From: Micromonospora sp. RP3T
Lineage (GTDB): Bacteria; Actinomycetota; Actinomycetes; Mycobacteriales; Micromonosporaceae
Assembly: GCF_003027925.1 (NCBI RefSeq)
Contig: NZ_PYPS01000047.1
Coordinates: 1-53,733 of the forward strand
Length of the DNA stretch: 53,733 nucleotides
Direction of reading: 5' to 3'
In this document: in pieces, positions 42,440-50,936 of the stretch
How positions within the stretch are numbered: position 1 is the first letter of the stretch
Layout: every line of letters starts with the position of its first letter
Notes under the pieces: model-generated
Seen by the model: only the letters and a program-made list of their open reading frames with translations
Told to the model about the DNA's origin: nothing
Databases searched by the model: none
Made by a program: the position numbers and the translations under genes

Positions 42440-45400
42440 ATGTCCGTACCCCATCGCGTCATCGCCGGCTTCTTCAGCGTTCTCCTTCTCCTGCTTTCCG
42501 CCCAGGTGCCGCCCGGCTCCGCCGCTGCGGCCACCGTGGCGACACCCACGGCGGCGGCGTCTTCCGGGGCTGCGGTGCCGCCACCGTCCCCGCCACCGCA
42601 GATCAGACCCGACCAGCGAAACAGCCTGCTCGGCGTCGGCTGGCGTACCTCGAAGGACCGCGCCTGGGCGCTGTCCGGCGATGCCACCGGGCTGCACGTG
42701 CTCGTCGCGAAGGCCGCCGAGGGCTACACCTGGCGGACCGCGACGACCCTCACCGAGCCGGGCTTCGAGACCGACCGGTGGATCGGCAACGCCTGCGTGA
42801 CCGGGTCCGGGCGCCGGCTGGTGGTCGCGTACGCGCCACGGACCTTCACCAACGACGCGAACCTGTTCTCGCGCGGCGCGTTCACGGCCGTGGTGGATCT
42901 CGACAGCGGAGCCGTGCGGAAACTCTCGACGCTGTCCACGCTTGCCTACTACAGCCCTGGCTGCGGCATCGCCGAGACCGCCGTCTTCACCCAGGCGGCA
43001 GGCGAGAGCACGCGTACCCGGCTGGTGCCTGTCGACGCCGTGACCGGGCGGGTCATGGCGCGGCCGACCGTCCTGGACGGGCAGGTGACCTCCGCCGTAC
43101 CGGTCGGCACGACGATCGTGGCGGCGGACCGGAACCGGCTGATCCGGATCACCGCCGGCGGGCGGCGTACCACTCTCGCCAGGACCCGGGCCGTGCCGTT
43201 CCGGCTCACCGCGACGGCCGGCGGCGGCGTCGCGTTCCTCGACCGGGCCGGCGACACGGCGTTGGTCGCGCACCTCGACCCGGCGGCGGTCCGCGCGGCC
43301 GCAGGCAAACCGGCCCGGACCCTGTTCAGCGGCCCACTGACCGGTCTGGACCTGACCCGCGACGCGGTGGGACACGCCTATGTCACCGGCACCGCACGGC
43401 CGGCCACCGCCCAGGCGCCAGGCACCGCGAAACGAACCCCGGCCGGACCCACCGGCGCGGTGACGGCGCTGGCCGACGCACCCAAGGACGCGGCGGTCTC
43501 CACCCGAGGCGCAGCCGTGCTCGCGTCCGTGGCGCCGGCCGGCGCAGCCGATCCCCGCGACCGCCCTGCGGACCCGCGGGCGGACCGCGCCGCCGACCTC
43601 ACGCTGCGGATCCGCGCCACGGGCAGGCAGGCCACGTTCACGGTCACTCCTGGCGCCCAGAACCTGGACCACGCCCGTACCGGCAGCCGCCCGCATCCGA
43701 CCTTGACCCCGGCCGCTGCGCCGTCGAAGAACCGGGATGGACAGCAGCCCCGGGCCCTGGCCGACGGCGGATCACCGACCGATCCGGTGGAGGCCGAACG
43801 GACCTGTTCGGTGCCGCGCAACGACCCACGCAACCAGGCTCTGCAACCCAAGCCCCGGCAGGTGGAGTGGGCCGTCGACCAAGCCGTCACCGGTGCGCTG
43901 ACCGTGCGGCGCGAGGCGAACTGGAAGAACCTGGGCATGCCCGCCTACACCCCGCAAGGGCTGTTTCCGCCCGGGGACCTCTACGGCGGCGGCTACGTGC
44001 CGCCCCAGGTCCTGCTCGGTATCGCCGCGCAGGAGTCGAACCTGTGGCAGACCACCGGCCGTGCGCTGCCCGGAATGACGGCGAACCCGCTGATCGGCAA
44101 CTTCTACGGCCGGGAGATCTACGACGACGACACCGCGAACGACTGGGACGTTCGCTGGGACAAGGCCGACTGCGGTTACGGCGTTATGCAGATCACCGAC
44201 GGGATGCGGCTGGCCGGGCGGGAGGGCGACAGCCCGGCGGCGCTGCCGTACCAGACCCAGCGGGCCGTCGCGCTGGACTTCGCCGCCAACGTCGCCGCGG
44301 GGCTGAAGCTGCTGATCACCAAGTGGAACCAGACCAGAGCCGCCGGCATGTACGTCAACAACGGCGACCCGAAATTCATCGAGAACTGGTTCTTCGCGAT
44401 CTGGGCGTACAACTCCGGGTTCCACCCCGACGCCGGCGACGGGTCACCGTGGGGGGTGGGCTGGCTCAACAACCCGGTCAACCCGAACTACCCGGCCAAC
44501 CGCGACGCCTTCCTGGACAAGACCATGGCCGACGCCGCGCACCCGCTGTACTGGCCCTACCAGGAGAAGGTGCTCGGCTTCGCGGGCCACCCGATCGAAC
44601 TGCCGGAGGGACCAAACACGCTCGTGCCGGCATTCCGCCCCGCCATCTGGAACGGCGGCGACATCCAGGGCCCGATCAACCGCACCAACGTCAAACCGCC
44701 CGCCACCAAGTTCTGCGACGCCACGAACGACTGCGTACCAGGTGGCTCCTACCAGCCCACCGACCCCGACGTGTCCGGTGAACCCGCGGGGCCATGTGCA
44801 CACCGCAACGCCAGCGGACAGTACGACCTGAAATGCTGGTACCACAAGCCGGCGGTGTGGAAGACCGACTGCCCGGCCACCTGCGGCATCGAGCTGCTGC
44901 GCTTCAACCCCGGATACGCCTACCAGGAAGACGGGACCTCGTACCCGCCGCGCTGCGACGTGTCCGGGCTGCCCAGCACGGCCCTGGTCGTGGACGACGT
45001 GCCCAGAAGCGTCCCGTCCGTCCGGCCGGGCTGCGCGGCGAGCTTCACCGAGGGCGGTACGTTCTCGCTGAACTTCGGCGCCGACGGCAACGGCAGGTTC
45101 CCGTCGAAGGTCGACTTCCACCAGTTCGGCGCCGGATTCAACGGCCACTTCTACTCGTCGTTCACCCGGGGCCCGAACTACCAACCCAGCGGATTCGAGA
45201 GCAAGCTACGGGTCCAGGGCACCTGGCGGCTGTCCGCGGCGCAGCACCAGTGGATGCGGCTCAAGGTGTTCATCCCCGACGTCGGGGCATGGACCCGGCA
45301 GGCCCGCTACGACATCGACCTCGGCAACGGGCAACGCCGGTTCCGGGTGGTCAACCAGGCATGGCAGGCACACACCTGGGTCGACCTCGGCGTCTTCAAG

Positions 45401-47170
45401 TTCGACGGCGTCCCGGGCGTCACCCTGAGCACCCGCACCGCCGACGGCATCGGCGCCGACACGGTCGTCTTCGACGCGATGGCGTTCATCCCGACCACCG
45501 CCCCGACCTCGCAGTACGTCGCCCTGGGCGACTCGTACAGCTCCGGGGAGGGACTGGGGCCGTTCCACGCCAACAGTGACTACCGGCGGTCCGACAACAC
45601 CTCGGTGAGTGCCTGCCACCGGTCGGTGTCCGGGGCCTACCCCACCCAGGTCAAGCTTCCCGGGCACAGCGCCACGATCGCCCAGGAGGCTGCCGACGGC
45701 ACCGCATCGTTCGCGTTCCTCGCCTGTTCCGGGGCGCTGACCACGAACGTCACCAGGGTCGCCTACAACAATCCGCCGAAGCAGAGCGACCTCGACGGCC
45801 ACACCGACTGGGGCTGGGCGCCCGGCGACTTCGGGTTCGCCGGGGAGTTCCAGTACGGCGAACTGCCGCAGGTCGAACAGGGCTGGCTCGACCAGGACAC
45901 CACGCACGTCACGTTGACGATCGGCGGCAACGACGCCCGGTTCGCCGAGGTCGTCCGAAGCTGCGTCGCGTCCCTGGATGACTGCTACACCGACGGGCAC
46001 AAGCTCACCCGGGCCAACGAGGTCGTCGACCCGGAACCGCTGCGGGTGTACGAGAAGAAGCTCATGCGGGAGTGGTTGCCCACGCACCTGAAGGCCGCCT
46101 ACCGGGCGGTTCACAACAGCGCGCCGAACGCGACAATCACCGTCCTCGGCTATCCGCAACTGTTCGAGGACCGCCAGAGCTACTGGAACTGCCAGGGCAT
46201 CTCCACCGACGAGGCACAGTTCCTGAACACCCTCGCGGACCTGCTCAACACCACTATCGCCCATGCGATCTCCGAGGTTCACGACGAGGGCGTCGACATC
46301 CGCTTCGTCAACGTTACCCAGCGGTGGCGCGACAGCCACCAGAACTGGACCTGCAGCGGCGCCACCACCCCGTGGGTGAACGCCGGGATCCCCGCCTGCA
46401 CCAACGGCAGCGGCCTGGAGACCCCGTGCAAGGCCAGCTACCACCCGACACTGGCCGGGCAGACCCAACTCGCCGACGTGGTGAACCTGGCCCTGCGCGG
46501 CACCGGTTCCGCAGCCACCGTGCAGCGGCGGATCCTCGACTACGTCGCCACCAAGACCCCCAGGCCGGATGACCCCACCGGCGGCCAACGCTGGATCGTC
46601 TCGGCGGCGCAGGCCCTGGAGATCGCACAGCGCTGCCTGGACCTGACCAAGATCGGCGGCGTGCTGGGCGATCCGTGCATGACCGAGCCGATGCTGGTGG
46701 TGACTACCAGGGACGCGGACCGGCCGGCGCGCACCGACGCTGAGGCGATCGAGCGGCTGCCCTGGTGGGTGCACCTCAATTACACCAGCAGGGAAACGCG
46801 GGAACGATGGGTGGTCCGGGGAGACTGGTACAACAAGGCGCAGTACAAACCGAACGGCTGCAGCATGAACACGAGGCCGACCGATTATCAGTGCGATGAG
46901 TACCCCTTCTTCTCCAGTGAGTTCGGTGCCGCCTGGGACCCGTTCGATCGCTACGACTCGGAGAGCTCAAGCCGCGTCAACTGGGCCCCGAAGAAGGAGA
47001 ACCAAATCATCGAGGGAGCCGTGCTCGGCGGGATGTACACCGCGTGCTCGGTCGACAGCAGCGTCTACAGCTCCACCGGTTCGCTGATGATCCTCGGCGA
47101 CCCCTACCTCACCATTCCGGTGATCGCCGGCAATCCCGCCGACAAGCCCTCGACCTTCTACGTCTGCTGA
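42440..47170 (+). CDS. Giant secreted protein: transglycosylase-like, SGNH hydrolase and NucA/NucB-like DNase domains (locus B)
   Basis: 1576 aa, GAGAGG before the ATG. Signal peptide about 1-31. The layout parallels the 1297-aa locus-A protein: beta-rich region about 60-400, transglycosylase-like domain from CSVPRND (456) with candidate E532 in AQESNLWQ and GYGVMQITDGMR at 579-590, golvesin-like region ending near 1018, and SGNH hydrolase with S1032 in GDSYSSGEG, GGND at 1162-1165 and H1335 in SYHPTLAG. The extra C-terminus (about 1360-1576) carries CDEYPF at 1485-1490, KKENQIIEGAVLGGMY at 1518-1533 and GDPYLTIPV at 1553-1561, the conserved pattern of NucA/NucB extracellular DNases. The domain order suggests wall passage or degradation followed by DNA cleavage. 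Function in competition or scavenging is inference. Confidence 0.87.
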   Translation: MSVPHRVIAGFFSVLLLLLSAQVPPGSAAAATVATPTAAASSGAAVPPPSPPPQIRPDQRNSLLGVGWRTSKDRAWALSGDATGLHVLVAKAAEGYTWRTATTLTEPGFETDRWIGNACVTGSGRRLVVAYAPRTFTNDANLFSRGAFTAVVDLDSGAVRKLSTLSTLAYYSPGCGIAETAVFTQAAGESTRTRLVPVDAVTGRVMARPTVLDGQVTSAVPVGTTIVAADRNRLIRITAGGRRTTLARTRAVPFRLTATAGGGVAFLDRAGDTALVAHLDPAAVRAAAGKPARTLFSGPLTGLDLTRDAVGHAYVTGTARPATAQAPGTAKRTPAGPTGAVTALADAPKDAAVSTRGAAVLASVAPAGAADPRDRPADPRADRAADLTLRIRATGRQATFTVTPGAQNLDHARTGSRPHPTLTPAAAPSKNRDGQQPRALADGGSPTDPVEAERTCSVPRNDPRNQALQPKPRQVEWAVDQAVTGALTVRREANWKNLGMPAYTPQGLFPPGDLYGGGYVPPQVLLGIAAQESNLWQTTGRALPGMTANPLIGNFYGREIYDDDTANDWDVRWDKADCGYGVMQITDGMRLAGREGDSPAALPYQTQRAVALDFAANVAAGLKLLITKWNQTRAAGMYVNNGDPKFIENWFFAIWAYNSGFHPDAGDGSPWGVGWLNNPVNPNYPANRDAFLDKTMADAAHPLYWPYQEKVLGFAGHPIELPEGPNTLVPAFRPAIWNGGDIQGPINRTNVKPPATKFCDATNDCVPGGSYQPTDPDVSGEPAGPCAHRNASGQYDLKCWYHKPAVWKTDCPATCGIELLRFNPGYAYQEDGTSYPPRCDVSGLPSTALVVDDVPRSVPSVRPGCAASFTEGGTFSLNFGADGNGRFPSKVDFHQFGAGFNGHFYSSFTRGPNYQPSGFESKLRVQGTWRLSAAQHQWMRLKVFIPDVGAWTRQARYDIDLGNGQRRFRVVNQAWQAHTWVDLGVFKFDGVPGVTLSTRTADGIGADTVVFDAMAFIPTTAPTSQYVALGDSYSSGEGLGPFHANSDYRRSDNTSVSACHRSVSGAYPTQVKLPGHSATIAQEAADGTASFAFLACSGALTTNVTRVAYNNPPKQSDLDGHTDWGWAPGDFGFAGEFQYGELPQVEQGWLDQDTTHVTLTIGGNDARFAEVVRSCVASLDDCYTDGHKLTRANEVVDPEPLRVYEKKLMREWLPTHLKAAYRAVHNSAPNATITVLGYPQLFEDRQSYWNCQGISTDEAQFLNTLADLLNTTIAHAISEVHDEGVDIRFVNVTQRWRDSHQNWTCSGATTPWVNAGIPACTNGSGLETPCKASYHPTLAGQTQLADVVNLALRGTGSAATVQRRILDYVATKTPRPDDPTGGQRWIVSAAQALEIAQRCLDLTKIGGVLGDPCMTEPMLVVTTRDADRPARTDAEAIERLPWWVHLNYTSRETRERWVVRGDWYNKAQYKPNGCSMNTRPTDYQCDEYPFFSSEFGAAWDPFDRYDSESSSRVNWAPKKENQIIEGAVLGGMYTACSVDSSVYSSTGSLMILGDPYLTIPVIAGNPADKPSTFYVC

Positions 47171-47208
47171 TTCCGCGGACGCTCCCACCAACTGTCCAGG
47201 AGGACACC

Positions 47209-48111
47209 ATGCGAAGACTCCGCCACACCCTGGCCCTCGCCGCCGCGGTACTGACCGCACTGACCGTGGCCATCGTGATTCCCACCGCCGCGCAGGCTGC
47301 CCCACCGTTCGACCCGGCCAACGGAAACTGGTCCCGCTGGACGTTCCACTCGGGCGGCAACTATGACCTGGTAATTGACGCCAGCAGATCCGGCGGAGAC
47401 GGCGCCGCGGTGCAGCTGTACGGCGACCACCTCGGCTCGAACCAGGTCTGGTTCCAGGAGGCCGCGTCCGGAGGCGGGCAATACCTACACCCAGGGTACG
47501 ACCGGTGGCTCTGCCTGGGCCGCACCGGTAACGGTTGGGGCGACCGGGTCGAGGTCCAGAACTGCAACGGAACGGTGAGCCAGCTGTGGAATCTTCCTCG
47601 TTACAGCCAGCAGCAGTACTTCATCAAGCCGTTCGACGACTCGAACGTCTGCCTCGACGTGCCGAGTAGCAACTTCAGCCAGGGAGTCGACCTCCAACTG
47701 TGGGGATGCAACTACAGCAACGCCCAGGCATGGGCCACCGCGAGGTGCTACGCCGGGAGCTGCGATCGGGAGTGGCCAGACATCCAGGACTGCGACACCG
47801 CGGGCGCCCGCGAGGTGGGCGACGTCAGCGAGGTCGGCAAACGGGTCGTGCTGCTCTACTCGGCCGGCTGCCAGGCATACTGGGCGAAGATGAGCTACAG
47901 TTCGGGCGGGACCGTGACTTCTTCTGTTGATCTCATCCTGCGACGCTACGGCTCAGACGGCACAGTGGAACTGCGCTTCGGGGTCAGACCTGGCGAGTCC
48001 CGCTGGTCGTCCCTGCTCGGCAAGCGGCAGGCCGGGGACTCGTTCGAAGCGTGCTCGGACAAGCCACTCGTTCCGTCCGAGCCGATATTCTGCACCGGTG
48101 TGCATTCCTGA
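47209..48111 (+). CDS. Secreted ricin-B-lectin/DUF2690 fusion (locus B)
   Basis: 300 aa, CAGGAGGA ribosome-binding site, 38 nt after the giant gene. Signal peptide 1-30 (AAQA then APPF). Residues about 33-182 are a beta-trefoil ricin-type lectin with QLW and QAW motifs and repeated cysteines, expected to bind sugars. From CYAGSCDREWPDIQDC to the end the DUF2690 signature returns (VLLYSAGCQAYWAKM), as in the two small proteins of locus A. The fusion suggests that DUF2690 works outside the cell near glycans. A 21-bp hairpin about 175 nt further on may end the operon. Confidence 0.85.
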   Translation: MRRLRHTLALAAAVLTALTVAIVIPTAAQAAPPFDPANGNWSRWTFHSGGNYDLVIDASRSGGDGAAVQLYGDHLGSNQVWFQEAASGGGQYLHPGYDRWLCLGRTGNGWGDRVEVQNCNGTVSQLWNLPRYSQQQYFIKPFDDSNVCLDVPSSNFSQGVDLQLWGCNYSNAQAWATARCYAGSCDREWPDIQDCDTAGAREVGDVSEVGKRVVLLYSAGCQAYWAKMSYSSGGTVTSSVDLILRRYGSDGTVELRFGVRPGESRWSSLLGKRQAGDSFEACSDKPLVPSEPIFCTGVHS

Positions 48112-48600
48112 ACCCGCACGTAGCGCTCGGCCGCCCTCGGTTCCACGAGCGACCCGTGGGCGGCCGGACGGGCTCGGCGCCATCGGTTCCGACACGGTCA
48201 GTGGCGAACCGTCCTGACCAGGGCGTGTTGCTCGGAGACCTCTTCGGCGTGCCCGAAAGCCTCAGCGCCGAAGACTCCGCCTCATGGGTCGGCGGTATCC
48301 GCTCATGCCGATGAGCGGATACCGCCGACCCGTTGAAGCGTGGAGCGCTCGGGACCCAAGGTCCACTTCCTAATTGTTCTGCCGTATTACTGGGGTGGTC
48401 GGACCGAGTTCTGCGACTTGGCCTGCTGGCGGCAGGAGTGCTGTCCTGCTCGATTGTCATCGAGGTGGCAATCGCCGGAGTGGGCGAAGCTTTGCAGATC
48501 TCGTCCGATGCCCTGGTCCGCGGTGCTTCTGAGAGGATGCGGCTCGATGTGCCGCGGCGTGGGGGTGGCGGCGCCGTGGAACGTGCTGCGGGGGTGGCGG
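48112..48600. other. Intergenic region after locus B
   Basis: No supported gene except a possible upstream extension of the next one. Its main feature is the long hairpin at 48286-48331. Confidence 0.5.
48286..48331. terminator. Perfect 21-bp stem hairpin with 4-nt loop
   Basis: Bases 48286-48306 are the exact reverse complement of 48311-48331, with loop GCCG. A stem this long and exact between locus B and the next gene is probably a transcription terminator, perhaps bidirectional. Confidence 0.7.
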
Positions 48601-49563
48601 ATGCCTTCCGAGAAGATGTGGGTCGACTATGAGGACGGGGCGCATCTGTCCCGATCGGCGAAGAAGCCCGGTTCCTTCAGCCCGTTGACCCGTGACGGCG
48701 GCACGAACAACCTGGGTCACGTCACTCTCCGCCCGATCGACGGGGAGGAGTTCTGCCAGTCGGTACCGCGGGAACGCAATGAACTCGAGAACTTCCTACG
48801 CGAGGTTGCTCTTGAGGTTGCTGTCGCGGTGACGCTGAAGGTCCTGGAAGCGGCGAAGCCGCACGTCGAAAAGTGGGTGGCCGAAACCGCCGTCCCGGCC
48901 GCCACCTCGGCGGTAGCGTCGGCCGTTCCGGCTGTCGGGTCGGCTGTGGCGTCGGCTGGCTCTGCCGTGGGCTCGGCTGCGGTATCGGTTGGCTCCGCTA
49001 TCGGGTCGGCTGTGGCGTCGGCTGGCTCCGCTGTCGGCGCGGCTGCCGTGTCGGCCGGGTCCGCCGTGGGTTCGGCCGCAGTATCGGTTGGCGCCGCGGC
49101 GGTGTCGGCCGGCTCAGCTGTCGGGTCAACCGCGTCATCAACGTGGAACAGGCTGACTCGAAAACAGGGCAAGCCGGTGGAAGCCGCACCAGCAGACGCT
49201 GCGCCGGTGGAAACCGGTGTGGTGGTGAGGGTTACGTCCACGGACGCGTCGCATGATGTGGCTGCCGGTATCGAGGCGTACAAGGCGGGTATGAGCCGGG
49301 CGGAAGCGCGGCAACGAATCGTCGCGGCGCTGGCTGCCCGTCTTTTCAGCGAGCAGCAGATGGCGATCGTACGCAATGCGCGGATAGAAGACGGCGGCGA
49401 TATACCGGAACTGGACAGCGCCACCCTGGCATTGACGCAGAGCGTCCAGCTTATACTGCAGAATGCCCCCGCGCTGCTCGGCGAAGACGCAGTTGCGGAT
49501 CTTCGAAAGATCCTCGATCCTGCGCGCGCCGAAGAAGACGAGCAACCCGAACGACGCATATGA
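48601..49563 (+). CDS. Hypothetical protein with Ala/Ser/Val/Gly 11-residue repeats
   Basis: About 320 aa from the ATG at 48601; the start is unsure (48616 is possible, and the frame stays open upstream to 48340). The N-terminal part contains SFSPLTRDGGTNNLGHVTL and a helical region. Residues about 100-180 are tandem 11-residue units such as SAVASAGSAVG and SAAVSVGSAIG, encoded by 33-nt DNA repeats. The C-terminal 110 residues are helical, with AGIEAYKAGMSRAEARQRIV. The repeats form a small-residue, weakly hydrophobic stretch that could pack as glycine-zipper helices or insert into membranes. No signal peptide is evident. Family not recognised. Confidence 0.65.
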   Translation: MPSEKMWVDYEDGAHLSRSAKKPGSFSPLTRDGGTNNLGHVTLRPIDGEEFCQSVPRERNELENFLREVALEVAVAVTLKVLEAAKPHVEKWVAETAVPAATSAVASAVPAVGSAVASAGSAVGSAAVSVGSAIGSAVASAGSAVGAAAVSAGSAVGSAAVSVGAAAVSAGSAVGSTASSTWNRLTRKQGKPVEAAPADAAPVETGVVVRVTSTDASHDVAAGIEAYKAGMSRAEARQRIVAALAARLFSEQQMAIVRNARIEDGGDIPELDSATLALTQSVQLILQNAPALLGEDAVADLRKILDPARAEEDEQPERRI

Positions 49564-49847
49564 AGCGCGCGGCCCGTCATCGAGCCACTTCCACGGCGCT
49601 CGCTTGGCTGGCGGATGCGGAGTGCTCCCGTACCGGTCCGGTCAACGTCCCTGAGAGACCTGTACGCAGTTGCACTGGATGGGTGGCCACCGGTGACGAC
49701 TCCCGGTTGGTCTCGGCTACGCCCCACTGTGGCCAGATTATCTGCATAGTGTCGCAGTGCGCGGATCTGCCGCTGATCGGGCGCGCGTTCGGTCACCTCG
49801 GCGTTACCGCTGTCGAGCACCATCCTGATCAAGAACGCCCGATCTGA
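49560..49847 (+). CDS. Possible small protein coupled to the repeat protein
   Basis: 95 aa. The ATG overlaps the previous stop as ATGA. The frame begins MKRAARHRATSTALAWLADAE and contains several cysteines; no domain recognised. Its 3' end overlaps the 3' end of the opposite-strand XRE gene by 44 nt. GC at third positions is fairly high, but not decisively coding. Confidence 0.3.
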   Translation: MKRAARHRATSTALAWLADAECSRTGPVNVPERPVRSCTGWVATGDDSRLVSATPHCGQIICIVSQCADLPLIGRAFGHLGVTAVEHHPDQERPI

Positions 49848-50181
49848 GTCCCATCGCACTCGTGGTCAACTGTCGGACCTGATCCGATGAAAGCCAGCTG
49901 GCGACAGCTACCAAGCTGCCGATCTCCTGGCTCGCTTCGTAAGGCCCACCCCTCGGGGAGACATCGTCGACCGACAGCCCCGCGATCACCAAGAGGTCGG
50001 CTACCGGCAGTTGCATCGCGGGCGCAATGTCTTGGAGAACTTCCACGCTTGGCGGGATAGCACCACTGATGAGTTGCCGGATCGTCGCTTCAGCTCGGCC
50101 AGAGGCACGGCTCATCACTTGTGGAGTGAGACGGCGGTTTGCCATGAGGCCACGCAGGATCAATGCGAAGTCGCGGCTCAT
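49804..50181 (-). CDS. XRE-family transcriptional regulator
   Basis: 125 aa. A helix-turn-helix spans about 5-65 (FALILRGLMANRRLTPQVMS, then SGRAEATIRQLISG, then PSVEVLQDIAPAMQLPVADL), followed by a short C-terminal helical part. No ribosome-binding sequence precedes the ATG; TAACCT six bases upstream would suit a leaderless message. It is divergent from the HAD-like gene at 50332 and could control it. Confidence 0.75.
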   Translation of the reverse strand: MSRDFALILRGLMANRRLTPQVMSRASGRAEATIRQLISGAIPPSVEVLQDIAPAMQLPVADLLVIAGLSVDDVSPRGGPYEASQEIGSLVAVASWLSSDQVRQLTTSAMGLRSGVLDQDGARQR

Positions 50182-50331
50182 CTGGACAGGTTACCGCGGT
50201 GGGCCATGCTGGTTGATCAACACGGCGCATCCCGGCTCACTGTCATGCTCTTCGCGCCGCTGTGGAGCGTTGCCGTCGATGGGGTCGGGTGGCGTCCCGG
50301 CTCGTCGGTGGCCTGCGGGTACGGTTTCAGG

Positions 50332-50853
50332 GTGCTTGTCGGCGCTGCGCGACCGTTGATCTTTGTCGATGTCGATGGTGTGCTCATCCCGTTCCGGGCC
50401 CGGTCGACGGGCGCACGCCGTTTCAGCAGCAGGGTAGGTGACGCTGCTGGCGGCTTTGGCAATCCGCTGCTGGATCGGCTTGATCCAGCTGATGGCGGGA
50501 GTCTGCTTGCGCTGCCGGGCGAGTTGGTTTGGGCGAGCACGTGGATGGCGGAGGCGAACGAGGTCGTCGCGCCGCGGCTTGGCCTTCCGGTGCTTGCGGT
50601 CGTGGACTGGCCTGACGACGACGAGGACGCGGGGCGCGATGTGCATTGGAAGACTGTGCACCTGGCGCGGTGGGCGGCCGGACGTGCGTTCGTTTGGCTC
50701 GATGATGAGATCACGGACGCCGATCGGCGTTGGGTTGCCGCGCACCATTCGCAGCCGGCGCTGCTGCACCGCGTCGATCCGATCCACGGACTGGCCGACG
50801 CCGACCTTGCCGCAGTGCGTAGGTGGCTCGAGAAGCGCGAAGCGACACGTTGA
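50332..50853 (+). CDS. HAD-like hydrolase domain protein
   Basis: 173 aa from a GTG at 50332 (start uncertain, weak ribosome-binding sequence). The N-terminal LIFVDVDGVLIPF matches HAD motif I (DxDG). Motif II-like WAST follows about 55 residues later, and the motif IV region FVWLDDEITDADRRW gives the acidic pair. This set matches a family of small actinobacterial HAD-like proteins, probably phosphatases, of unknown substrate. The longer in-frame upstream region overlaps the XRE promoter region and is not protein-like. Confidence 0.75.
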   Translation: MLVGAARPLIFVDVDGVLIPFRARSTGARRFSSRVGDAAGGFGNPLLDRLDPADGGSLLALPGELVWASTWMAEANEVVAPRLGLPVLAVVDWPDDDEDAGRDVHWKTVHLARWAAGRAFVWLDDEITDADRRWVAAHHSQPALLHRVDPIHGLADADLAAVRRWLEKREATR

Positions 50854-50936
50854 TCAGCTACGCGGATATGCCGCTGGCCGCACGCCCGATCAGCGTTCGC
50901 TCGTCCTGACGATCGGAGCTGATGGCTCGGCTGCTT

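Noticed and set aside
41614..44781. Very long plus-strand frame overlapping the lipoprotein and giant genes of locus B
   Set aside because: Arg/Gly/Pro-rich out-of-frame shadow. The other frames contain signal peptides, lipobox and catalytic motifs.
48904..49134. CRISPR-like array
   Set aside because: The 33-nt units are contiguous coding repeats without spacers. No cas genes are in the window.
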